64,000 bases of DNA from Citroniella saccharovorans (GTDB taxonomy: Bacteria > Bacillota > Clostridia > Tissierellales > Peptoniphilaceae): contig NZ_JAYKOT010000001.1 in NCBI RefSeq assembly GCF_035481615.1, positions 310,001-374,000 of the forward strand, in the 5' to 3' direction. Shown here one piece after another: positions 47,381 to 56,659 of this stretch. The position numbers and the translations under genes are program-made. The notes beneath the pieces were generated by a model. The model ran no database searches. It worked only from the letters and a program-made list of their open reading frames with translations, and was not told the origin of the DNA. Each line of letters starts with the position of its first letter. Positions within the stretch are counted from its first letter, which is position 1.

Positions 47381-49873
47381 ATGCTTAAATTTGAACTTAA
47401 AAAGATTTTTAAAAAACGAATTTTATTGTTCTTTATTTTTCTATCCATTATTTTACCTATTTATAAACTTTCAATATTAAAATATGGCGATATGGTTATT
47501 GTTGACAATGAAAAATTTGTAAATTCAATAGGTCAGATATTCGATAGGGCAGAGGATAAGGCAATAAGTAGCGATACTTTATCTGATGATGAAAAAAAAT
47601 CTTTCGTTAGTGATCTGATCGATATAAAAATGGACAGGTCACTAAATTTAGATTTTGATAAATTAGATAAAAACTCCGAAGATGACTCTCTTGAGTTTAG
47701 AGATGTAATTTTTTCTTATGAGAATAAATTATTAAATCTATTGGAAAAATACGAGATAGAATTAAGTGATGAAGAGAAGACAGCTATTAGTTGGAATAGG
47801 CTTGAAAAAGAATTAATGATCCAAAATTCAACTTCACTAAATAATTTATCTTTTTGGGATAGATCAAATAATCCAATTAGGTTTATTATATTTAATTCTA
47901 ATTTTTTCTTCGGCATACTTCCAATTATTTTTTTGCTACTTATTTTTATCCCCAACTTATCAAAAGAAAGAGAGGATGGCAGTCTTTTACTTTTAACAAG
48001 TCCAGTAAAAAGATACAAAATTATTTTTTTTAAAGAACTATCTATTATATTGCTTGGTATAGTATATGTCCTTTGTATTTTTATTTTTAGTATAATATTT
48101 GCAAAAATAATTGGACTTAACTGGCATAATGGTCACTTAGAAGCATACAGAATATTTACTAAAGATGGTGGGACCCATTATTTACTAGCCTATCAGCTTT
48201 TATTGAAAATTATTTTTTATTTTATAATTATGCTAACTTTTTTTAGCTCAATAATTTTATATATTTCCTCGATTTCAAAAAACTATTATAGTTCTGCAAT
48301 TGCCATTAGCGGAATAATTATTATATTAAGCTTAATTACTAAAGAAATAGACTTTTTAAAATCTATATACAATCCAATATATGCTTTGGCTTTTAAAGAG
48401 AATATAACAGGATATATAAGTAGGGCTTTTTCTAAAATTAGTGGAGAATATAACGAATCATATATTTTTAAAAATAAAATATATATTTACTATTTCTATT
48501 TTGCTATTTCATTTTTATTCACCTATCTTTCAAGCTTAAATCTTATAAATTTCAAAAATACTTATAAGGAAAGTCAAAAGGAGAAAAATTCCCTATTTAT
48601 AATTGAAATAAATAAAATAATTAAAAATAAAATGTTTTATAGTGAAATAGCTATAATATTTTTATTTATTTTGTTTGCTTTTTTTACAACGTTTGCTAAG
48701 GACAAAAATCTAAAAAATGGATATAAACTTCATTCAGCTTCATATTTTGAAACGAAATTATATGAAGCTAAGATGAATGCCATCCATAATTCTATTGACA
48801 TAAAAGACTTAGAAGATAATGATAGCAACAATTTAGAGTTTGGAAAAGATTTTATTAACGAATACAAAAAATATAAAATTTTATATAATAAGGCCCTCAA
48901 AATATATGATTATTATTTAAGTGGAGATGGGAAAAAATATTATGAGCTTAAAAAAACTGAATTTAATTATAGGAATTCCCAAGGTACTCCTGCTATAAGA
49001 GGGATAAGCTATACAGCACCGTCTTATGAAGAATCAGATTTTATTTTTAAATATCTTTCAAAGGAAGATATATTGCCAGTTTTAATAAATCAGCCAATAT
49101 TTAGGTCTTCCTATGAAAAGCTTGTACCAAACGCATACTCATACTTAGACGATAGCATCTACTCACACTCGGGCCTATATTTACCAAGAAGAATAGAAAG
49201 AACCTACCCAATAGATATAATAATCCTAGTATTAATAAGCATAGTAGCACTTGGAGCCTACAGCTACGACAAAGAAAATGGAAACCAAATAGAACTACTA
49301 TACACACAGCCAGTAGAGCGAAGAAAATACCACATAAAAAAAATACTGGCATCATTTACAGTAGGAACAATAACACTACTAGGAGTTTTTTTACTCCTAT
49401 TTATACTAGGCCTAGTAACAGAAGGAATAGGAGATGCGAGATTTCCAGTAGTAGAATATATAAAAGAAATAGATCCAGAAAAAATAATACTAGAAAAAAA
49501 CTCATATTTTAAACTAACACCAATCTGGAAATACAACCTAAGACTAATAATAAGCTACATTTTCCAAATAGGCTTCATATCATCACTAGGAGCATTAGTA
49601 TCAATATTCATAAAAGAAAAACTAAAAGTAGTAGCAGTAAGCTTAGGAATAGTATCTGGTATAGCCTACCTACAAAGCCTAGTAAAAAGCAGTATAAAAA
49701 TCATAAGCCCGTTTAGCTATATAAAAGCAAGCAAAATGGCAAATGGAAGCACAATAATAGGAAGTGGAATAAAGACAAATAACATCTACCTAAGTCTAAC
49801 AGTCCTATTTATTTGGACAATAATACTTTTGCTAGTAGGCCTTTATATAGTTAAGAAAAAAGAAGTTAAATAA
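47381..49873 (+). CDS. ABC-2-like double permease of cassette 3
   Basis: An 830-residue paralogue. Anchors lie near 13-28 and 418-437; cytosolic loops are KEREDGSLLLLTSPVKRYKI and KENGNQIELLYTQPVERRKY. The first half resembles cassette 1 (GLNWHNGHLEAYRIFT and FYFIIMLTFFSSIIL are common to both or nearly so), while the last 453 bases equal cassette 2. The codon style changes visibly inside the gene: from about 49120 on, ATA/CTA/AGC codons dominate, unlike the ATT/TTT-rich first half. No ATP-binding motif. ATG follows AGGAG. A strong terminator closes the array. Confidence 0.78.
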   Translation: MLKFELKKIFKKRILLFFIFLSIILPIYKLSILKYGDMVIVDNEKFVNSIGQIFDRAEDKAISSDTLSDDEKKSFVSDLIDIKMDRSLNLDFDKLDKNSEDDSLEFRDVIFSYENKLLNLLEKYEIELSDEEKTAISWNRLEKELMIQNSTSLNNLSFWDRSNNPIRFIIFNSNFFFGILPIIFLLLIFIPNLSKEREDGSLLLLTSPVKRYKIIFFKELSIILLGIVYVLCIFIFSIIFAKIIGLNWHNGHLEAYRIFTKDGGTHYLLAYQLLLKIIFYFIIMLTFFSSIILYISSISKNYYSSAIAISGIIIILSLITKEIDFLKSIYNPIYALAFKENITGYISRAFSKISGEYNESYIFKNKIYIYYFYFAISFLFTYLSSLNLINFKNTYKESQKEKNSLFIIEINKIIKNKMFYSEIAIIFLFILFAFFTTFAKDKNLKNGYKLHSASYFETKLYEAKMNAIHNSIDIKDLEDNDSNNLEFGKDFINEYKKYKILYNKALKIYDYYLSGDGKKYYELKKTEFNYRNSQGTPAIRGISYTAPSYEESDFIFKYLSKEDILPVLINQPIFRSSYEKLVPNAYSYLDDSIYSHSGLYLPRRIERTYPIDIIILVLISIVALGAYSYDKENGNQIELLYTQPVERRKYHIKKILASFTVGTITLLGVFLLLFILGLVTEGIGDARFPVVEYIKEIDPEKIILEKNSYFKLTPIWKYNLRLIISYIFQIGFISSLGALVSIFIKEKLKVVAVSLGIVSGIAYLQSLVKSSIKIISPFSYIKASKMANGSTIIGSGIKTNNIYLSLTVLFIWTIILLLVGLYIVKKKEVK

Positions 49874-49906
49874 AAATGAGAATTGTTAAATCAATTCTCA
49901 TTTTTA
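49874..49906 (+). terminator. Terminator closing the three-cassette array
   Basis: Stem AAAATGAGAATT / AATTCTCATTTTT with loop GTTAAATC, directly after the cassette 3 stop. It can also serve the converging minus-strand gene. Confidence 0.9.
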
Positions 49907-49947
49907 ATTTAATAACTACTTCTATAAAAAATAATTAAAATAAAATC

Positions 49948-50322
49948 TTACTTAGCTTTAATAATCTCTATATCGTATCCGTCGGGATCTGTTATAAAGA
50001 AAAACTCGTCTGAATTATCTGAAAGTTTATATAGGTCTGTTACCTTGTAACCATCATTTTTGAGTCTTTCATAAGTTTTTTCAAAGTTCTGGCAAGAAAG
50101 AGCAATGTGTCCATAAGCCTCGCCTTTTTCGTAGGAAGACACGCCATAATTATAAGTTAACTCTAGCTCGTAACTTGAATTTGCCAGTTTTAAAAAACAA
50201 AGAGTAAATTTATCTTCTGGAAAGTCTTTTTTTCTAGAAATCTCAAAGCCTAGTGCATTTTTATAAAAATCAATAGACCTATCTAAGTTTCCTACTCTTA
50301 AACATGTGTGTAAAAATTTCAT
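49948..50322 (-). CDS. Lactoylglutathione lyase/glyoxalase I-like protein
   Basis: A 124-residue VOC-fold protein. It starts KFLHTCLRVGNLDRSIDFY (metal His at residue 5), then ELELTYNYG (metal Glu), YGHIALSCQNF (His) and ITDPDGYDIEII (Glu). These four ligands are those of glyoxalase I, which detoxifies methylglyoxal. Length is right for the bacterial enzyme. It is a single gene; its upstream region 50323-50616 holds nothing else I can name apart from the promoter area of the next gene. Confidence 0.87.
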   Translation of the reverse strand: MKFLHTCLRVGNLDRSIDFYKNALGFEISRKKDFPEDKFTLCFLKLANSSYELELTYNYGVSSYEKGEAYGHIALSCQNFEKTYERLKNDGYKVTDLYKLSDNSDEFFFITDPDGYDIEIIKAK

Positions 50323-50616
50323 CGTGTAAATACCCCCTTTAAATTCATTATAAGAATCTCAAAAATTACATTCAACTAAATCGTTGTATTTTTAGAAGAT
50401 ATTACTTTTATATTATGAAAATAATTGCTTATCTTTATATAAATCTATTATAAAGAAATAGTTGTAAGACTATTGATTTTTTTATTTTAGCATGCTATCA
50501 TTAGACATGTAGGTATAAATATTAAATTATTTTATATAAAGAATAATTATTGCGAGGTTGTTCTAAATATTTCATTTAATTATTGTGCCTATAATATATT
50601 ATTAAAAGGAGATTAT

Positions 50617-52848
50617 ATGAAAAGTAAGAAAGTCGTAAGCTATGCACTTGCACTACTTATTTCAGCATCCAGTCTAATTGGACAAAATGCTAGTGCATAC
50701 TATGGAGCAAGAGGAAGTCTTAAACCACTATCAAGTGAGTTTAAAACTGAAACAACAAGTAGTCGTTATAATTTTAGAAGTTCGAGAAGGAAAACTGGTT
50801 ATAAACCAATTCCTTTCAGTTTGGGTGAAGATGGATTTAAAGGATTTAGAACGCCTTTAAAAAGTGAAAATCTACCTAGAAGATTTGATCTAAGGGACGA
50901 AAATAGAGTAACTTCTGTAAAAGATCAAGGGCCAAATGGTTCATGTTGGGCTTTTGCAACTTATGCTTCAGCAGAATCTGTTTTACTTCCAGGTGAAAAG
51001 AATGATTTTTCAGAAAAACATCTTAGAAATACTCACCTTTATGATTGGAAACCTGACGAAGGTGGAAACCATCTTATTTCAACTGCTTATTTAGCAAATT
51101 GGCAAGGACCTATAAATGAAGCAGATGATCCTTACAGTCCATTTGGATTTTATTCCGATAGAAATTTAGTTAGAACTAAAGATTTGGATAAGGTTTTATT
51201 TTTACCTAACGCAGACTCTTATCAAAATATTCAAAGTTTAAAAAAGGCAATAATGGATTATGGTGCAAGTTACACTACAATTTGTTCTAATGAATACTAC
51301 ACAAATTTCAAAACAATGGGTCATTATAATCCAGGAGTTGGAAATGCAGACCATGCGGTAGCTATAGTTGGCTGGGATGATAATTATTCTAGAGATAATT
51401 TTAAAACTAAACCGACTTCTAACGGAGCTTGGATTGTTAAAAATTCTTGGGGACAAGAATGGGGAATAGATGGTGGTTACTTCTATATATCTTATGAAGA
51501 TGCGTTTGTAGCTAAAAATAATGCAGTATTTTTCTTAGAAGAAAAATCTAACGAAAAGACAAATTGGGGGTATGACGAACTTGGTATGACTCAGTCTTTT
51601 GGTGATGGTGAAACTGCTTGGTTTACAAATGTGTTTGGACCAGTTAAGGAAGATAGTGATGTTGTAGAAGTTGCTTTCTATGCTCCATCAAATAATGCTC
51701 ACTATGAAGTTTATCTAGATGGAAAGTATAATGAGTCTGGTAAATTTGAAAATATGAAAAAGGTAGCTGAAGGAAGCCTTGAATTTGCTGGATATTATAC
51801 AATAAATATCGATAAGGTTAAGGTTACAAAGGGATCAAAATTTGCTCCTATGATAAAAATAACTACACCAAATAATAGGTATCCTATTGCAGTAGAAACT
51901 CCTATTAGAAATTATTCACAAAAAGCTAGAGCATTATATGGACAATCATTCTATTCATTCGATGGAAAAAATTGGAATGATATGAATAGAACTGTTTACA
52001 ATACTAATGTTTGTTTAAAAGCTTTCACAGTAAAAGCTGAAGAAGGAGATGATGACCCAGTTGATCCAGTAGACCCTGTAGATCCAGTAGACCCAGTAGA
52101 TCCAGTAGATCCAGTAGATCCAGTAGACCCAGTAGACCCAGTAGACCCAGTAGATCCTGTAGATCCAGTAGATCCTGTTGATCCAGAACCAGCTGAAAAA
52201 AGTGTAAATATTTCTATCTTATCAAATTTAGACGACTTAGAAATCAATAAAAAATCTCTTATAAAGATTGCAACAAAAGATGAAAATGGAAAATCCTTAA
52301 GCGGTTCTTCCCTAAAAGTTAATCTAGAAAAACCAGATGGAAGTAAAAAGTATAGAAGTCTTTACACAAACTATTATGGGGAAGCAATTTTAGAACTAAG
52401 TAATAGTGACCTTAATTTAGAAGGAGAATATAGACTTAGTCTAGAAGCTAGTAAATATGGCTATAAAGGCTCTAAAATAGAAAAGACATTTAAACTAACA
52501 TCTTCAAGTGAAGAAGAAAAAGATGAAGATGTAGTTTTAGAAAATCCAGTTATCTTAAAAGATTTAACAAATATAAAAGAAACTTCAAGATATAGGGGAA
52601 TAAGTTTAAAAATATCTGCAAAGAATAAACAAAACCAAAACTTGAGATATGAAAAAATATTGGTTGAAGTTACAAATCCAAATGGTAAAAAATCTAACTT
52701 TACAAAATATACAGACTATTATGGAGAACTTTTACTTCCATTCTCAGTATATGAATTAAATAATGTTGGAAAATATACAGTTAAAGTAACTTCAGATATA
52801 AAAGGATATGACAATACTAGTTTAGACTTATCAATTGAAGTTAAATAA
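50617..52848 (+). CDS. Secreted papain-like (C1) cysteine protease with DPV repeat and Ig-like domains
   Basis: A 743-residue exported protein. Signal peptide about 1-27 (ends ASA). Protease domain about 85-310: catalytic Cys in DQGPNGSCWAFATYA, His in ADHAVAIVGWDD, Asn in WIVKNSWGQEWG. A beta-rich region to about 475 follows. Residues about 477-525 are a run of D-P-V triplets, a stiff spacer. Two tandem Ig-like repeats follow, each with a 'PxGxKxxxxxYTxYYGE' strand (about 530-630 and 640-743). No LPXTG anchor. It is related to the protease at 54121. Likely an extracellular nutrient or host-protein protease. RBS AAAGGAG. Confidence 0.9.
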   Translation: MKSKKVVSYALALLISASSLIGQNASAYYGARGSLKPLSSEFKTETTSSRYNFRSSRRKTGYKPIPFSLGEDGFKGFRTPLKSENLPRRFDLRDENRVTSVKDQGPNGSCWAFATYASAESVLLPGEKNDFSEKHLRNTHLYDWKPDEGGNHLISTAYLANWQGPINEADDPYSPFGFYSDRNLVRTKDLDKVLFLPNADSYQNIQSLKKAIMDYGASYTTICSNEYYTNFKTMGHYNPGVGNADHAVAIVGWDDNYSRDNFKTKPTSNGAWIVKNSWGQEWGIDGGYFYISYEDAFVAKNNAVFFLEEKSNEKTNWGYDELGMTQSFGDGETAWFTNVFGPVKEDSDVVEVAFYAPSNNAHYEVYLDGKYNESGKFENMKKVAEGSLEFAGYYTINIDKVKVTKGSKFAPMIKITTPNNRYPIAVETPIRNYSQKARALYGQSFYSFDGKNWNDMNRTVYNTNVCLKAFTVKAEEGDDDPVDPVDPVDPVDPVDPVDPVDPVDPVDPVDPVDPVDPVDPVDPEPAEKSVNISILSNLDDLEINKKSLIKIATKDENGKSLSGSSLKVNLEKPDGSKKYRSLYTNYYGEAILELSNSDLNLEGEYRLSLEASKYGYKGSKIEKTFKLTSSSEEEKDEDVVLENPVILKDLTNIKETSRYRGISLKISAKNKQNQNLRYEKILVEVTNPNGKKSNFTKYTDYYGELLLPFSVYELNNVGKYTVKVTSDIKGYDNTSLDLSIEVK
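52046..52190 (+). repeat. In-gene 9-base tandem repeat encoding D-P-V triplets
   Basis: About 15 units of GTAGATCCA with T/C and A/T third-base variants encode the spacer of the protease. Unit length is a multiple of three, so copy-number changes keep the frame. Confidence 0.9.
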
Positions 52849-52870
52849 AAAAAAAGACATATCTAAGAAT

Positions 52871-52905
52871 AGAGCGGCAGACTCAAAATGAGATGCCGCT
52901 CTTTT
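52871..52905 (+). terminator. Terminator of the first protease gene
   Basis: Stem AGAGCGGCA / TGCCGCTCT with a 15-base loop, then TTTTATT. Confidence 0.9.
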
Positions 52906-53172
52906 ATTAATTTTAAAAAAGCATTAGGAAAAATTCAAACAGTATAAATTATCTAAAAATAAAAAAGAACTTAATAAATTAATATAGCGAAAGAAGGTAA
53001 TAATAAAGCAAGTATAAAATAGTGGGAATAAGTATTAGAAGAATATATACTAGAAAATATTTAGCATACATAAAATATTAATAATAAGAAAGAAAAATTT
53101 CCAGAAAATTGTAAAAATCAGTATAATATGCTACTATAACTATAGTAAAAATACATAAATAAGGGGTAACTT

Positions 53173-53469
53173 ATGAAAGCAGATGACATCTATGAAATAT
53201 TTAAAACACTATCAGATCCAACAAGGCTAAAGATAGTAGCACATTTAATTGACGGCGAAATGTGTGCCTGTGAGCTTTTAGAAAATTTTCATATTTCTCA
53301 ACCAACGCTTTCTTATCACATAAAACTTTTAGAAAATGCGAAACTTATTAAAACAAGAAAAGAAGGAAAATGGAGTTTCTACACTATAGATACCGAAAGA
53401 TTTTATGAGACAGCTAATTATATAACATCAATAGCAAATAGGAGCAAAGAAAATAATAAAAAGGCATAA
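53173..53469 (+). CDS. ArsR/SmtB-family metalloregulator
   Basis: A 98-residue winged-helix repressor. LSDPTRLKIVAHLIDGEMCACELLENF carries the Cys-x-Cys of the alpha-3 site seen in arsenic sensors (usually CVC); the recognition helix is QPTLSYHIKLLENAKLI. No ars, cad or other metal-resistance gene is adjacent, so its target is elsewhere or lost. RBS AAGGGG. Terminator follows. Confidence 0.88.
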   Translation: MKADDIYEIFKTLSDPTRLKIVAHLIDGEMCACELLENFHISQPTLSYHIKLLENAKLIKTRKEGKWSFYTIDTERFYETANYITSIANRSKENNKKA

Positions 53470-53484
53470 ATTTTATTTACTTAT

Positions 53485-53514
53485 AAAACTGGACATTTTA
53501 GTCCAGTTTTTTTT
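53485..53514 (+). terminator. Terminator of the ArsR-type gene
   Basis: Stem AAAACTGGAC / GTCCAGTTTT with loop ATTTTA, followed by further T. Confidence 0.92.
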
Positions 53515-53960
53515 CTGGGGAAAATAAATGATTAAATAATTTAATTGAAGTCTAAAATTATTAACCAAATTTTTAGTAGTAAATTTAATTAGATTTATGC
53601 AAAAAAAATTTTATTTTTAATTAATAATACCTCAAATTAACTGTATAAATTTTATCGCAAAATCAATTTACCTAGATAAACTAAATAAATAAAAACATTT
53701 ACAATAAAAAAATTTAGAGCCTTTAGAATAACAATGTGATATATTCTGCACATTTTTAAATTTTTATAAAGCTAGTAAAACGTTTTATCAAAAATAATTT
53801 AAATTCGATAATTAATTTAAAAATAATAGTTTTTATACTAATAAAAAGTATAATATTTAAAAGTATTTTAACTAAACAATTTAAAATAAATATCATTATT
53901 CAAATAAAATACTATCGGAATTAAAACCATACTGATTTAATCGGTTTTTAGACTTTATAG
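53515..53960. other. AT-rich intergenic stretch
   Basis: About 450 bases with stops in all frames, no ribosome site, no strong hairpin and no convincing repeat. I see nothing encoded here. The promoter for the secreted-protein cluster follows at 53965. Confidence 0.6.
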
Positions 53961-53964
53961 TTGC

Positions 53965-53993
53965 TTGACAATTAAATTCACAGGTTGTATCAT
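53965..53993 (+). promoter_or_regulatory. Promoter of the secreted protease/helical protein cluster
   Basis: TTGACA at 53965-53970, a 17-base spacer, TATCAT at 53988-53993. This leaves a leader of about 120 bases before the ATG at 54121. Confidence 0.65.
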
Positions 53994-54120
53994 AAAAATG
54001 AAGAAAAAGAAATGCCAATTAGCTTTAGAAATTAGAGTGGAGGCAAATAATTTATAAAAAACGATTATAGAATAGTGCATAATTATACAAGTCGTACAAA
54101 TGACAAAAAAGGAGGAGAAA

Positions 54121-56598
54121 ATGTTTAGAAATAAAAAGGTAATCGGATCTTTATTTTTAGCCTTACTAGTTTTTCTTAGCACAACACTTCCATCTTTTGC
54201 TATTGCGAGCGAGGGCGCAATAGTAAAGGAGGAGAGTGAAAAGCTAGAAAGCTATCAAGAAGAAAATAAAGAAGAAGCTGGCGAAGAAAAACTAAGCGAG
54301 AGTGATAATGGGATAATCTATGACATGGATGATGATTTGGGAGATCTTGAAATAGCTCCACTAAATGAAGATTTTTCACCAGATAACGCTCAAGGTGCTG
54401 GACCACTTAAAGTATCTTATGATGGACCTACTTACAGAGCTAGAGCAGCACTTCCAGAATATTTTAACTTAAGGGATTACAACAGAGTAACTCCAGTTAA
54501 AAATCAAGGTACAAATGGTTCCTGTTGGGCTTTTGCAGCATATGGTGCGATGGAATCATACTTATCAAGATTTGGAAGTTTTGATTTTTCTGAAAAACAT
54601 ATGAGAAATATGCATGGCTTTGACTGGTCGATAGATGATGGCGGAAATAGAGATATTGCAGCGGCTTATCTATCAAGAGGTGATGGTCCTATTTGGGAGT
54701 CACAAGATCCTTATGACCCAGTTATCTCTGCATCTCCTCTAAATGTAAAAAGAGCTTTAGATATGGAAGAAATTATTTACTTACCAGATGTTCTTTCAAT
54801 AGGAGATACAGTAGCTATTAAAAATGCAATTATGCAATATGGTGGAGTTTATACAACAATAAATTCTTCTAAGTATTATGAAAGACCTGAAAGTCATTCA
54901 TATTATAATCCAGGCGGAGGAAAAGCTGACCATGCAGTAACTATTGTTGGTTGGGATGATTCATTCTCTAAAAATGGTTTTTCATCTGTAGCACCTGATA
55001 ATGGAGCATGGATAGTTAAGAACTCATGGGGACCAAAATATATGGACAATGGTTTCTACTATGTTTCTTATTTTGATAAATTCTGTGGTAAGTCAAATGC
55101 AGTTTTTGTTCCAAAAGCTAAAGATGAAACTGGAGAAATTTATCAATATGATAAATTTGGAGCTACCAGATCTGTTGGATACAATAAACAAGGTTATATG
55201 GCAAACATCTTCAAAGCAAGTAGAGATGAACTTCTACATGAAGTTGGATTATATAATGTAGCTTTAAGAACAAGATATGAAATTTATGTAGTTGAAAATC
55301 TAGAAAAAACTTCTCAATTAAAATCCGATAGAAAGCTTGTAGCTGAAGGATTTATGGAATATCCTGGTTATTACACTATAGATATTGACCCAGTAAAATT
55401 AACTAAAGACGAAAATTTTTCAGTTGTAGTTTATATGAACTCAGAACAAGCTGATTATAGATATCCAATGCCAATTGAAACAAGAATTACTGGTTTTACA
55501 AGTAAAGCCGAAGCAAGCCCTGGACAATCTTACGTTTCAGCTGATGGAGAAAGCTGGGGAGACTTAACAAGACAAGTTCCAAATGCAAATGCTTGTATAA
55601 AAGCTATCACTACTGCTGGAGATACTGCTCCAGATGAAAAAATTGGCGATGAAATTCATGACGATCCACATGTTAAGCCAAGAAATTTATATTTTAAAGA
55701 AGGAAAGTCTGGATTTATCAATGTAGACAAGAAGGGTTCACTTACAGCTATAATAGAACCAGAAGCTCTTTCAACAGATAATCTAAAGTTTAAATCGCAA
55801 GATAATAATGTTGCCGTATATTATAAGGGAGCAATTTATCCAAGATCAGTTGGTAAGACAGTTATCCAAGCTTCAACAGAAGATGGATCACTAAAAGCTA
55901 ATTTCTTTGTTCAAGTTATCCCTAAAGATTTTAGAAATGAACAATATGATCCAATCCCTGTTTTAGGTGAAAATGACTTTGATCCAAAATGGATGGAAGA
56001 GATCGAACCTAGCGAACCTGATTATGTTGAACCAACAAAACCAGAAATCGAATATGACCCTAATGAAATTAGAAATATGTATTTAACAACTAATATGGGA
56101 GTTATAAAAGAAGGGGACACTTTCGATTTAGACAAAAAAATTGGCGTTTATCCAAAGACAGCAAATAGAGAATTCACTTATCTATCAAATGATGAATCAA
56201 TAATAACTGTTGATAAAAATGGAATTGCAACTGCACATAAAACAGGAAAAGCGAATGTATCTATAGAATGCAAAGAAGGATTTAAAAAGGAATTTAATTT
56301 TATAGTTTTACCAAGAACTGAACTAAAAGAACTTTCTGTAGATTATATGCGTAACTCTGAAAGAAAAGCTGGAATTTGGACTGTTACCTTCAAAGCCACA
56401 GAAAATGGAGAAGGATATTCTGGACCTGCAGATGTAACAACTGTTTCAGGAGATAGAGTAAGAAAAAATAGAATTTATTTTAATAGAGGCGAGGCAAAAA
56501 TTAAATACAATGGATTTAATTTTGGAGTTTGGAGAAAAGAATTTGAAACTACTATTAAAATAAGAGATATTGAACAGTCAATTAAATACGGTTTTTAA
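54121..56598 (+). CDS. Secreted papain-like (C1) cysteine protease with bacterial Ig-like domains
   Basis: An 825-residue exported protein. ATG 54121 follows AAAGGAGG; the earlier in-frame ATG lies before this site. Signal peptide about 1-28 (ends FAIA), then an acidic pro-region to about 105. Protease domain about 112-330: Cys in NQGTNGSCWAFAAYG, His in ADHAVTIVGWDD, Asn in WIVKNSWGPKYMDNG. A beta region runs to about 500. Two Big_2-like domains (about 530-610; 650-730, with YLSNDESIITVDKNGIATA) precede a C-terminal domain of about 90 residues (ERKAGIWTVTFKATENGEGY, then GFNFGVWRKEF). That last domain recurs in the next gene. No wall-anchor motif. Confidence 0.9.
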   Translation: MFRNKKVIGSLFLALLVFLSTTLPSFAIASEGAIVKEESEKLESYQEENKEEAGEEKLSESDNGIIYDMDDDLGDLEIAPLNEDFSPDNAQGAGPLKVSYDGPTYRARAALPEYFNLRDYNRVTPVKNQGTNGSCWAFAAYGAMESYLSRFGSFDFSEKHMRNMHGFDWSIDDGGNRDIAAAYLSRGDGPIWESQDPYDPVISASPLNVKRALDMEEIIYLPDVLSIGDTVAIKNAIMQYGGVYTTINSSKYYERPESHSYYNPGGGKADHAVTIVGWDDSFSKNGFSSVAPDNGAWIVKNSWGPKYMDNGFYYVSYFDKFCGKSNAVFVPKAKDETGEIYQYDKFGATRSVGYNKQGYMANIFKASRDELLHEVGLYNVALRTRYEIYVVENLEKTSQLKSDRKLVAEGFMEYPGYYTIDIDPVKLTKDENFSVVVYMNSEQADYRYPMPIETRITGFTSKAEASPGQSYVSADGESWGDLTRQVPNANACIKAITTAGDTAPDEKIGDEIHDDPHVKPRNLYFKEGKSGFINVDKKGSLTAIIEPEALSTDNLKFKSQDNNVAVYYKGAIYPRSVGKTVIQASTEDGSLKANFFVQVIPKDFRNEQYDPIPVLGENDFDPKWMEEIEPSEPDYVEPTKPEIEYDPNEIRNMYLTTNMGVIKEGDTFDLDKKIGVYPKTANREFTYLSNDESIITVDKNGIATAHKTGKANVSIECKEGFKKEFNFIVLPRTELKELSVDYMRNSERKAGIWTVTFKATENGEGYSGPADVTTVSGDRVRKNRIYFNRGEAKIKYNGFNFGVWRKEFETTIKIRDIEQSIKYGF

Positions 56599-56659
56599 AC
56601 TCGTATGTTACTAGTAAGTTTTAACTTACTTTGACATAAATATATTTAGAAAGGTAGAC

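Noticed and set aside
40749..49906. Cassettes as lactococcin-972-type bacteriocin loci
   Set aside because: The peptides lack the typical Trp/Tyr-Gly pattern as I know it, and the partner proteins differ from the known associated membrane protein and ATPase pair. Not excluded, but not supported.
52046..52190. Possible CRISPR array (short regular repeats)
   Set aside because: Units are 9 bases, contiguous, in frame and without spacers; they encode a protein spacer.
51996..52247. Gly-Ser-Thr repeat frame on the minus strand
   Set aside because: It is the antisense of the D-P-V spacer repeat of the protease gene.
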